From assembly GCA_035578905.1 (NCBI GenBank), contig JAQJVL010000160.1, forward strand, positions 186,001-250,000: a DNA stretch of 64,000 bases, given 5' to 3'. The DNA comes from Stictocephala bisonia. Taxonomy: Eukaryota > Arthropoda > Insecta > Hemiptera > Membracidae. Shown here one piece after another: positions 35,031-46,300 of this stretch. The position numbers and the translations under genes were made by a program. How positions within the stretch are numbered: the stretch's first letter is position 1; every line of letters starts with the position of its first letter. Below the pieces are notes generated by a model. The model saw only the letters and a list, made by a program, of their open reading frames with translations. It made no database searches and was not told the origin of the DNA.

Positions 35031-35559
35031 AAGAAGTACGGGAGCAAGGCTCACTTTTCTGGCCTCTGATTGGTCGAGAGCGGTCACGTGACCGGATCCA
35101 AGATGGCGGCCGGAACCGGATCCAAGATGGCGGCGCCCATTTCCCGCCAAATTTCCTAACCTCACTTTTCCTAACCTCAAATTTCCATTTCCCGCCAAAT
35201 TTCCCTCCAAATTCCCACATCATACTATATAAAATTCACTGTTAACCTTCTTATACTATATAAAATACACTCTTAACCTCTCTTTTTCCATGTTATACTA
35301 TATAAAATGAACTATTTTTGTCCAATATGGCGTCTTTTTCCATGTTATACTATATAAAATTCACTTTTTTTGTCCAATATGACGTCTTTTCCATCCCGCG
35401 CCAACTCACACCCCGTGGGAAAATTCCCTCCCAAAATTCCCTCAGCCAAGATGGAGGTCTTTCCCTTGTTATACTATATAAAATACGCTATAATAAATGT
35501 AAAAAGATGACGACCGGATCCAAGATGGCGGTCTTTCCCTTCGGGTACTTCCGGCGACT
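35031..35559. promoter_or_regulatory. Promoter-like block: CCAAT, E-box, YY1-like, E2F-like and repeated TATA motifs
   Basis: Within 530 bp the sequence has an inverted CCAAT box (ATTGG, 35069-35073), a 14-bp palindrome CGGTCACGTGACCG holding an E-box (35081-35094) and CAAGATGGCGGC twice (35099-35110, 35123-35134), with related forms at 35446 and 35518. It also has TTTCCCGCCAAA twice (35140-35151, 35188-35199), an E2F-like motif, and the 13-mer TACTATATAAAAT five times (35223, 35253, 35296, 35348, 35472), a strong TATA box. Two TATA copies are in near-identical 52-bp modules with GTCCAATATGRCGTCTTTT. No open frame of note follows. It may be a repeated promoter or the regulatory part of a transposon; the block runs into the assembly gap. 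Confidence 0.55.
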
Positions 35560-36059
35560 NNNNNNNNNNNNNNNNNNNNNNNNNNNNNNNNNNNNNNNNN
35601 NNNNNNNNNNNNNNNNNNNNNNNNNNNNNNNNNNNNNNNNNNNNNNNNNNNNNNNNNNNNNNNNNNNNNNNNNNNNNNNNNNNNNNNNNNNNNNNNNNNN
35701 NNNNNNNNNNNNNNNNNNNNNNNNNNNNNNNNNNNNNNNNNNNNNNNNNNNNNNNNNNNNNNNNNNNNNNNNNNNNNNNNNNNNNNNNNNNNNNNNNNNN
35801 NNNNNNNNNNNNNNNNNNNNNNNNNNNNNNNNNNNNNNNNNNNNNNNNNNNNNNNNNNNNNNNNNNNNNNNNNNNNNNNNNNNNNNNNNNNNNNNNNNNN
35901 NNNNNNNNNNNNNNNNNNNNNNNNNNNNNNNNNNNNNNNNNNNNNNNNNNNNNNNNNNNNNNNNNNNNNNNNNNNNNNNNNNNNNNNNNNNNNNNNNNNN
36001 NNNNNNNNNNNNNNNNNNNNNNNNNNNNNNNNNNNNNNNNNNNNNNNNNNNNNNNNNNN
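35560..36059. other. Assembly gap, exactly 500 N
   Basis: A run of 500 unknown bases, a conventional placeholder for a gap of unknown size. The reading frames crossing it on both strands are artefacts. Confidence 0.99.
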
Positions 36060-36080
36060 GGTGCTTATTGAAGTAAGCAA

Positions 36081-36105
36081 CTAACCTAACCTAACCTAAC
36101 CTAAC
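36081..36105. repeat. Interstitial telomeric-type repeat, (CTAAC)5
   Basis: Five perfect CTAAC units, which read as the insect telomere pentamer TTAGG on the minus strand. Two isolated CCTAACCTC pieces also occur before the gap (35156 and 35172). It is too short to be a telomere. Confidence 0.9.
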
Positions 36106-36347
36106 GTGAGGTTTAAATTTAAAAATTTGTTATATCACGGGCAAATGACTGCCACGCAGAGTTGACGGGAATAATAAAATTCCCGTTTTCCCTCGTTCGA
36201 TGGCGTCTACCTGGTCGAGCGACTGTGCCAATCCTGCCTTTTCCAAGCAGGCGAGTTGACCCTACTTATTCCGCTCTAATGATTGTGCCAATACTGCCAT
36301 GGGCAGAAGGTCCAAAAATGTGTGCCAATCGTCCCGTCCCCCAAATG
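36106..36347. other. Short unassigned sequence between gap and copy B
   Basis: A moderately GC-rich piece with a repeated TTGTGCCAATNCTGCC-like phrase (36222 and 36283) but no gene. It has no counterpart before copy A, so the homology between the copies starts after it. Confidence 0.5.
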
Positions 36348-39300
36348 TTTTCCCCTTTTGTAAGAATTAAGGTTTGAAAAAATTTCAGTTCCATAATAGT
36401 GGGGGAAAAAATTAATAAATTATGTTATTGTATTTAGTTATAAATATGAACATTTCATATTCTCGTTTTGTCACTTTATATTTTACGGGTCAACTAATAT
36501 TTTTAAAATTTTCTTTTTACTTGGTGTAAAGCTTATGGACCTTTAATGTGTGTTTTGGGTCCCATGTGTGTTTGTGGTTGTTCTATTTTTAATAATAGGG
36601 TAATTAAATAATTGTTCCAAACATTTATGTACATTTTCGTCAATTTAAAATTCTTAGTTCTGTATATCAAAGTGACACAGTTTTCAAAAGATATCTTTTA
36701 ACGATTGTTGCAAGAGTGTAGCTTCCGTATTGTTAGTTACACAGCCTCGTTGTTTGTTAAATATTGTATCTTGAAGCTCTACTACTCCTTTGGGTTGTGG
36801 TCCAAATGTGCTGTTTCTTCTCCGTACATGAAGTGACAGTCATGAAGTGTGTCATCTAATGTACATCTGGGTCTGTGGCACATGCCAACTAACAGATTGA
36901 TATGTCCCACTTCAATTCCTGTACCTGTTAAAATATTTGGTCGGACTATATAGGAGTTTGATCACTCACTCTTGTATGAAGGTAGGGAAGTGGATCATTT
37001 AATTTGGAGTTTTTATCACAATATTATTTGATTTTCATTCTAAGAGGCCTGAATTGGTCAGCCATCTTGAATATAATATTCTCCATTTGACCAATATGTT
37101 TATAATAAATTCGCGGACTATTTTAGCAAAATGTAGTTCATGTATGATTTTTGAATTTTGAATGATAAAGGTGCATTCCTATAATCGAATTTTCGTTGTT
37201 GTGGGAAATATACTTTTATGTTGTCTGCTTAAAGTTTCAGAATCTAAAATACTTCAAAATACTGTATGGATTAATCGTTATTTTTATAAAAATGTTTAGT
37301 GACTGAAACTATCTATTTATAAGACTTAGACTACGATTAAACAGTTTTGGAGATCGCTGTGTAAAATCTTTTGTCGGTTGGGCTGCACCTGTGTGATAAA
37401 TTTTATTTAACTCCAACTCCCCCCTCCCATCGTAACTAAACATAGAACAATATCTATAAAAAGTGGCTATGAAATCCCTTACTGAATACACAAGTCCTTT
37501 TAAATTAGAAAATCTTTGTTCAAAGCGAACCCAACTGATATTCACTTTACGGGAAACAATTGTACTAAACCACAAAACATTCACGATGTCATAGTAAGTT
37601 GGGTAAGAGTCCAGCCTAATTTTCCCCATACGTTTGGTTAGGAGTTTGCTTTTCCTGTGTGATATACTAGTCTAGTGGTGTTGAAAGAATTAATATTAAC
37701 AGTAATTCCACATCAATTATATATTCGTAATTTTCATAAAACGTCCGAGAGAACATTACAATTTATAATTATTGTTTCTTCTTCGTTATATCAATCACTT
37801 CAAATACAGCCGATGAGGAATTTTATTACTTTTTATACTTTTACAAGTTCAGAGCATCGCAAATGCTTAGTCCACTTAAGTCTAAAAACACACAATTCAA
37901 AGTGACATATGTGGGAAGTTCCACGTGAAATAGCATCAATAAGTGTTGTTATAACGTCGTTTGTACTTCCTTGTGTATTATAATGTCAGTCACGTGACCT
38001 TGAATCTGATATGTCAGGTATATCACCTGGGGGCAACAAAGAGCTGCGGCGAGTCAGCCAGCGCTAAGTAAGGTACTCTGCCGCTATTTCCTGGAAACAC
38101 CGTCAGATGGCGCGTCCTAGGACTTTGACCCCACACACATTGGAATAGAACATATTTATTTTTCATTTTTTCACACATTTCCTTCATTTATTTTATCAAA
38201 AATAATAACTAGGTGTTTTCTCTAGGCTGGCAGTTTTGAGAACACCATCATTTTCAATTTCTTATAGTATTTTTTAGCTGAAACGAGCACCATCAGTACA
38301 AGTTATTACTAATATAAATTAAACAAGTATTTCTTTTTTAAGAGTGCCTTCCTTAAAAACTAAAATATGTACCATCTTCATAAATTAATATGTTTTGAGA
38401 AATATACTACAAACATAACTAAACTAAAATGAAGTTGACTAAACTAAAAGTACTGTAAAAAAGTGTGAAAACAATAAAACTTATTCATGTATCCAATAAA
38501 ACAAATATTACTCTTATTTGTTATTATCAAGCAATGGAAATATTACAGCTTATTTTTCTTCAATGTTTTCATGGCTAATGTAAGATAGAGATAGATTTGT
38601 GCATAGACGCTCTCTCTTGTGAAATTGGATCTTAAAATTCCGTACGGTCTTATGGGAGTTTCAAAATTTCCTCAAAATAAATTAATCCGAAAATATTACA
38701 AGATTTGTCTGGAGTATAGAATAACACAACTGAATAAATGAACTTCAAAATCATTATTGAATGAGTTTCTAATCAATGTATAGCAAATTTTATTTCTCAA
38801 AGTTTGATTGGCTACAGTTTACGAATTTTGCTTATCGCTATACTCTGGAAACGACCAATGGGACTTTTAATTTGAAGAGAACCTTTCTTAAAGTCAAATA
38901 TTCTATAAATTGAAACTAGTCTAAATTCACTCACCTTAAGAGGTTAAAAGTAATTCATGTTTTGGAAAGTAATTATTCAGATTAAACTGTTGAATCTCCC
39001 ATAAAACTGCAGGGACGCTCCAGATCCAATTTCACGAGAAAATTAACTCTTGATTTTTAATCAAGCATTGTGGTTTAACTTTTGTTCTAGAGACTTGAGG
39101 GACACCCAGTAATGTTAAATGTATAAATAAGAATTTTTTCCATTAAAGAAAATACGGGATAATTTTTTTATGTCCTACAAATATAACTATACTACAATAT
39201 AACAGCTTCATCAACAAAGTTTTCACGGTTATATATGAGTATGCCCAGTTTTAAAAAGTAATCAGAAAGCCAGTGCCACAAACACTCAATACAGCTGAAA

Positions 39301-41790
39301 TATCATTTCGTTTGGTGAAAACTGGATTTCACTTCTGTTCAGCTGAAGAATCCACCTGTTGGTGTTATGGTGCAATAAATATTTGCTTAGATGCTGAATA
39401 ACATACGTCATTGACTCTTTAGCGTATTGTATATAAGTATTCTATTGTATGAAAAAAACATAAATATGTTATTATTAAATAAGCTTTGTGAATGGATTTA
39501 GCTCGTTCTTATTCAAACCTTGCTATCTACCCTATTATTCGATTACGCGACACAGGAGGGAACCGAATTCTTACCTGGCTGAGGGGTTGTTATAAATAAT
39601 TTTTGTTAGGGGTGCGACTGTGGAGTGCCTCCCCACTCCTTTCCGGAGGCGCTCCTATGTCGCCCCTAAAACTGTCTGTCCTCGGCACTCTTACATGCTT
39701 CCTACCTCCCATCTAGCTTAGCTCGCGGAGCGTCCTAAATACCTACCAATTAAATATCACATCGGCTACTATCATCCTGACTTTTTGTTAAGTGCACTGC
39801 ATATTTTATAGGAGTAATTGATTGGTCCTAGTAAGGGGTTGTCCTAAAAGACCAATCAAAACTAGTAATGTACTGTGATAAGTATTCTTAATCATGTTTC
39901 ATTTTATTTGAATTAATAAGTGGTTGAACTATTTATAATCGTACAGATAGAAGACATCCACGCTTGTTCATGCACATTAACTATCTTGGTCTTCAGAGGT
40001 GGACCGCATCATGCAACTCTCGAAGACTACGATAATGATCTAGGTCTATCTATAGTGTTCTTTTTCAACAAAATTACAAAATTGATATTATATAGTTTTA
40101 TGTAAAAGGAACGCATAGAAACTCTTCCTTTTCCAATGACCTACCACTTAACCCATGAGTATTAATTATGAAATATTACCATAGTTTCTGCAAATTTGTA
40201 CAAACCAAAGAATGATTTTTTTAAAATTTATTAGTTTTATTACCCAGCAAGTCGTTAATAACGAAGCTGTATTGGAGTAAATAGTCATCTTCACTCATTA
40301 TACTGTACTACATAGTAAAACATTAACACGCAAAAATGAAAATGCCATCAAAATAAAAAATAAACCAGTGAAGAAATTTAATTTATCCATACATTTACTA
40401 AAAAAGCACGTAGTCACTTAAAAGATGTAACAAATAGTCACTTTTAAAATATAAAATCCAAAGACATTAAATTACGAAATAGAATGAATGAAATAAACGA
40501 AAGTACCGTAAAACCGCTGAACTACATAATACAGCCAACATGTTTGTATGTACAACTTATACGTATAAAACCCCATAATGAAACTCAAACATAACATGCG
40601 ATGTATTAATATGTACATGTTTTCCAAAATATGGAAGAATATTTAAATTTTAACAAGATAATGCGTGTTAACACTTACCTACTTTATATCAATTCAAAAT
40701 GTGAAATTAAACTCACTACAAATATTGTATATAACACAGAATATGAACAACATGCTAAAAATATGAAAAAATACATTCAAACAAAGTATTATTTTTTTTA
40801 ACACTTGCATAACATTTAAAACCATCTAAAATATTTAAAAAATCAAGATGAAACACTAACAAAATATTATATTTTTAAGTTTTAACACTGTATGTGTATG
40901 GGTGGGTGGGTGGGTCAATAGCATTGTTTATTCGGCACTGCTACAAGCCCTTCACCACGCCCTTTGTGTGACCAATACAAATTCTTATTCTTATATATGA
41001 GACGCCGACACAGCGTTGTGCGTATTTTAAGGCGAATATGAATGGTTTTATGAGTGAACGAGAAAGGTCCCAGTTTTTTTCTGTATTTGTTTTCACTACA
41101 TTTCACTAACATAGTAGGCCAAATGTAGTGAAAGAACAAATAGAAAATCCTACAAACATCTTTACTTTTTAATATATTATTATGGAACTAAGGACTATTA
41201 TTATAATTATGCATTATTATTCTATGTAAAGTAAATTGATGGTTCTGTAAAATTGTCCTGTTATTGTACCACCGTAATATGTATAACATTCTAAAATAAT
41301 AAAAATACATTTAAATTCAAACTAAATAATATTTGTTAATACTTGTTAATATTTATAACAATCTAAAATATATAAAACAATACTTAAACTGAGACAATAA
41401 TACTATCTACCACTCAGTCTGTCGGCTATAATAGTCTAAAACAAACAAAATATTGAAATTCAAAGGAAACATGCTACTTTACTTACTTAATATTTACAAC
41501 ATTCTAAAATCATTGTAAACTTAAAACAAAATATGCTATTTAACACTTATAATGACAGCTATAAATTACTTTTATAGCTTATATTTACAGTTCCAATGCC
41601 AGGAAGCTTTTTAATTGTAAAGCAATTTTAAGTGTAAAATTTGCGAACCAAATCGGGAATGGATCTTAGGCTACATAATTAACAAGTATGCTTATTTTAA
41701 TAAACATATGTATTATCTACATTTAGATTACTCTAAAGTTAAACACAATCTCACCATAGATATCAAGAAGACCTAGATTTTGAACTCTTG
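36348..41790. repeat. Large duplicated repeat, copy B (parts P and X)
   Basis: Direct partner of 28068-33430. It starts at TTTTCCCCTTTTGTAAGAA and carries the counterpart short frame at 37675-37905, the conserved CCTGGGGGCAACAAAG to AGATGGCGCGTCC block (37985-38130), the GC hairpin at 39613-39662 and the X tail ending near 41790. Relative to copy A and X2 it has an insertion at about 40890-41275 that begins with GGGTGGGTGGGTGGG. The copies differ by scattered substitutions and small indels, so the duplication is not very recent. Confidence 0.85.
40890..41275. other. Insertion of about 385 bp in copy B
   Basis: X2 reads TTTTAACACTTAATATGTATAACATTC-like sequence without interruption, whereas copy B reads TTTTAACACTG, then a GGGTGGGTGGGTGGG tract, a GC-richer stretch, and resumes at TAATATGTATAACATTC near 41276. 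A TAGTG-containing inverted pair (TTTCACTACATTT / AAATGTAGTGAAA, 41092-41132) lies inside. It is probably a small transposon, but I see no clear target duplication. Confidence 0.5.
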
Positions 41791-43379
41791 TCGCTCGCCC
41801 CTATTATTCGGTAGTTATTGTACCTGTAAATTCTTAACCCATTTATCTATAAATGTACCTTACACCATAAACAGATGACTAGGAGATAACAGTGGCCACC
41901 TCTTTCGATCGAATTATAAACTTAATGGTATGATAAAGTGTAAGTAGAACCACTTAACAAAGATAATTTTATTTAACTTCATATTGAATGATTGGAATTA
42001 TTTCTATTCAGTTAGGCTGTAAGTAAATGTGAATTAAACTGGGACCATCCTTACTATTACTGCGAATTTGTGCAATTTTTGTGGATATTGAGTGGTATCA
42101 TCACATTGCAACGTTTCTTCTTTTTAATATTAATCAACATTTATTAAAGTCGGCATATATTTCCTTTACATTTGCAACTACTGTATTTGTGTATTAAATA
42201 AATGATCATTATAAAGTAATTACTATCAAATTAATCTAAGAACTATGTTCTTCAATAAATAATATGTTTTCGGAAATGAATTAATAGAAACAGAATTCGG
42301 TATTTTAGAGTATAGTTTTACACTTCCGTCTATGAAAGTTGCAGTGCAAAAATGAATTGTCCAGTGAAGGTAATATTGTCCACCAACTCGTGACTGATGA
42401 AGCCCCCTGTCGTCTTGACAGGCCTGTGTATTAAATGTTCCGTTTTACAAGTTTCGGGAATTAGTAAGACCAGTCTACCAGCGAATTACCAGTCTATCCT
42501 CTGGAGGATTGTAACATCCCAAAATTCATTTAACCTTTTGATTGTCTTTAAAATCGTTTAAACATGACATCATAACATATTTGTTATTTCTTTCCAAAGC
42601 ATATTGGCCCATAAGAGTTTAAAGGCACTGGTAAAGAAAGTCCTCTCGGTAACAGTGATAAGGCGTGTGCGTGATAGCACAAGACAAGACTAGACGTGCA
42701 AGTAACTCTTGCCTCGTGTCATAATCTTCTTGTAATTGTAAATGAAAGATGGTTTACTCTGTTATCGAATGAAGTTTGACTTTAGACATATGATAAGCGT
42801 AATTGCTCGCATAAAAATTAACATAAATATATCAAGTTAATTCGTTTTCAAACGCTCTCAAGCATTTTTTTCACTCACGTTAAGTAAAACAACCTCATTT
42901 TGAATACATTTAACTGAACGAATGGCAAAATGTTAGTTGATATCAAAACAATTGTACAGCTAGATAACTTGAATCAATAGTAGTAGAAATGTAGTAATTT
43001 ATGGTGTAAAAAGTAGTAGTTTTTCCATTTGGAGAATCAGGTTTTTAGTTAATTTTGATTTTCACAGTACAAAAAAACTTTCAACATTTGTGTTTTTCTC
43101 AAATGACGACAATAAGATCCGCGTATTGGCTGAAATTAATCGAGATAATCCATCAATTCCTACTATGACAATTTCCTTTAAAACATCGTTGTGTCGTTTA
43201 TGAAAGAAAATTAATTCAGATGTCAAGGAGCCTTAAGTAACGTTCCTTATGTTCATAATGCTAATAATTAAGCATATTCCTTTAAAATAAAAGATCAATT
43301 ACGTTCATAACTGCCGGTTTAATGTCAGCATTTGCTAATACAAATTGAAAAAAAAAATTTAATAATGAAAAAAATTAAG
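41791..43379. other. AT-rich stretch before the 84-bp satellite
   Basis: No gene or repeat recognised. The sequence becomes simple (A-rich) in the 30 bp immediately before the array. Confidence 0.5.
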
Positions 43380-46300
43380 GGAGTCGATGTAGTGCAGTTA
43401 TGGAACCACGTGATGTTGGGATTGCTATACTTCACCGCATAGGCCTACTATCTAACTCGGATCAATATGGGAGTCAATGTAGTGCAGTTATGGAACCACG
43501 TGATGTAGGGATTGCTATACTTCACCGCATACTATCTAACTCGGATCAATATGGGAGTCAATGTAGTGCAGTTATGGAACCACGTGATGTTGGGATTGCT
43601 ATACTTCACCGCATACTATCTAACTCAGATCAATATGGGAGTCAATGTAGTGCAATTATGGAACCACGTGATGTTGGGATTGCTATACTTCACCGCATAC
43701 TATCTAACTCGGATCAATATGGGAGTCAATGTAGTGCAATTATGGAACCACGTGATGTTGGGATTGCTATACTTCACCACATACTATCTAACTCGGATCA
43801 ATATGGGAGTCGATGTAGTGCAGTAATGGAACCACGTGATGTTGGGATTGCTATACTTCACCACATACTATCTAACTCGGATCAACATGGGAGTCGATGT
43901 AGTGCAGTTATGGAACCACGTGATGTTGGGATTGCTGTACTTCACCACATACTATCTAACTCGGATCAAAATGGGAGTCAATGTAGTGCAGTTATGGAAC
44001 CACGTGATGTTAGGATTGCTATACTTCACCACATACTATCTAACTCGGATCAAAATGGGAGTCGATGTAGTGCAGTTATGGAACCACGTGATGTTAGGAT
44101 TGCTATACTTCACCACATACTATCTAACTCGGATCAATATGGGAGTCAATGTAGTGCAGTTATGGAACCACGTGATGTTGGGATTGCTATACTTCACCGC
44201 ATACTATCTAACTCGGATCAATATGGGAGTCAATGTAGTGCAGTTATGGAACCACGTGATGTTGGGATTGCTATACTTCACCACATACTATCTAACTCGG
44301 ATCAATATGGGAGTCAATGTAGTGCAGTTATGGAACCACGTGATGTTAGGATTGCTATACTTCACCACATACTATCTAACTCGGATCAATATGGGAGTCG
44401 ATGTAGTGCAGTTATGGAACCACGTGATGTTGGGATTGCTATACTTCACCACATACTATCTAACTCGGATCAATATGGGAGTCAATGTAGTGCAGTTATG
44501 GAACCACGTGATGTTAGGATTGCTATACTTCATCACATACTATCTAACTCGGATCATTATGGGAGTCAATGTAGTGCAGTTATGGAACCACGTGATGTTG
44601 GGATTGCTATACTTCACCACATACTATCTAACTCGGATCAATATGGGAGTCAATGTAGTGCAGTTATGTAACCACGTGATGTTAGGATTGCTATACTTCA
44701 TCACATACTATCTAACTCGGATCAATATGGGAGTCAATGTAGTGCAGTTATGGAACCACGTGTTGTTAGGATTGATATACTTCACCGCATACTATCTAAC
44801 TCGGATCAATATGGGAGTCGATGTAGTACAGTTATGGAACCACGTGATGTTAGGATTGATATACTTCACCGCATACTATCTAACTCGGATCAATATGGGA
44901 GTCGATGTAGTACAGTTATGGAACCACGTGATGTTAGAATTGCTATGCTTCACCTCATACTATCTAACTCGGATCAATATGGGAGTCGATGTAGTGCAGT
45001 TATGTAACCACGTGATGTTAGGATTGCTATACTTCGCCACATACTATCTAACTCGGATCAATATGGGAGTCAATGTAGTGCAGTTATGGAACCACGTGAT
45101 GTTAGGATTGCTATACTTCACCACATACTATCTAACTCGGATCAATATGGGAGTCGATGTAGTGCAGTTATGGAGTTATAGAACCACGTGATGTTAGGAT
45201 TGCTATACTTCACCACATACTATCTAAATCGGATCAATATGGGAGTCAATTTAGTGCAGTTATGGAACCACGTGATGTTGGGATTGCTATACTTCACCGC
45301 ATACTATCTAACTCGGATCAATATGGGAGTCGATGTAGTGCAGTTATGTAACCACGTGATGTTAGGATTGCTATACTTCACCACATACTATCTAACTCGG
45401 ATTAATATGGGAGTCGATGTAGTGCAGTTATGTAACCACGTGATGTTAGGATTGCTATACTTCACCACATACTATCTAACTCGGATCAATATGGGAGTCA
45501 ATGTAGTGCAGTTATGGAACCACGTGATGTTGGGATTGCTATACTTCACCACATACTATCTAACTCAGATCAATATGAGAGTCAATGTAGTGCAGTTATG
45601 GAACCACGTGATGTTGGGATTGCTATACTTTACCACATACTATCTAACTCAGATCAATATGAGAGTCAATGTAGTGCAGTTATGGAACCACGTGATGTTA
45701 GGATTGCTATACTTCACCACATACTATCTAAATCGGATCAATATGGGAGTCGATGTAGTGCAGTTATGTAACCACGTGATGTTAGGATTGCTATACTTCA
45801 CCACATACTATCTAAATCGGATCAATATGGGAGTCAATGTAGTGCAGTTATGGAACCACGTGATGTTGGGATTGCTATACTTCACCGCATACTATCTAAC
45901 TCGGATCAATATGGGAGTCGATGTAGTGCAGTTATGTAACCACGTGATGTTAGGATTGCTATACTTCACCACATACTATCTAACTCGGATTAATATGGGA
46001 GTCGATGTAGTACAGTTATGTAACCACGTGATGTTAGGATTGCTATACTTCACCACATACTATCTAACTCGGATTAATATGGGAGTCGATGTAGTGCAGT
46101 TATGTAACCACGTGATGTTAGGATTGATATACTTCACCACATACTATCTAACTCGGATTAATATGGGAGTCGATGTAGTGCAGTTATGTAACCACGTGAT
46201 GTTGGGATTGCTATACTTCACCGCATACTATCTAACTCGGATCAATATGGGAGTCGATGTAGTGCAGTTATGGAACCACGTGATGTTGGGATTGCTATAC

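Noticed and set aside
35318..36080. Frames crossing the N gap on both strands
   Set aside because: They exist only because N codons contain no stops.
36081..36105. Chromosome end
   Set aside because: Only five pentamers, with ordinary sequence on the far side.
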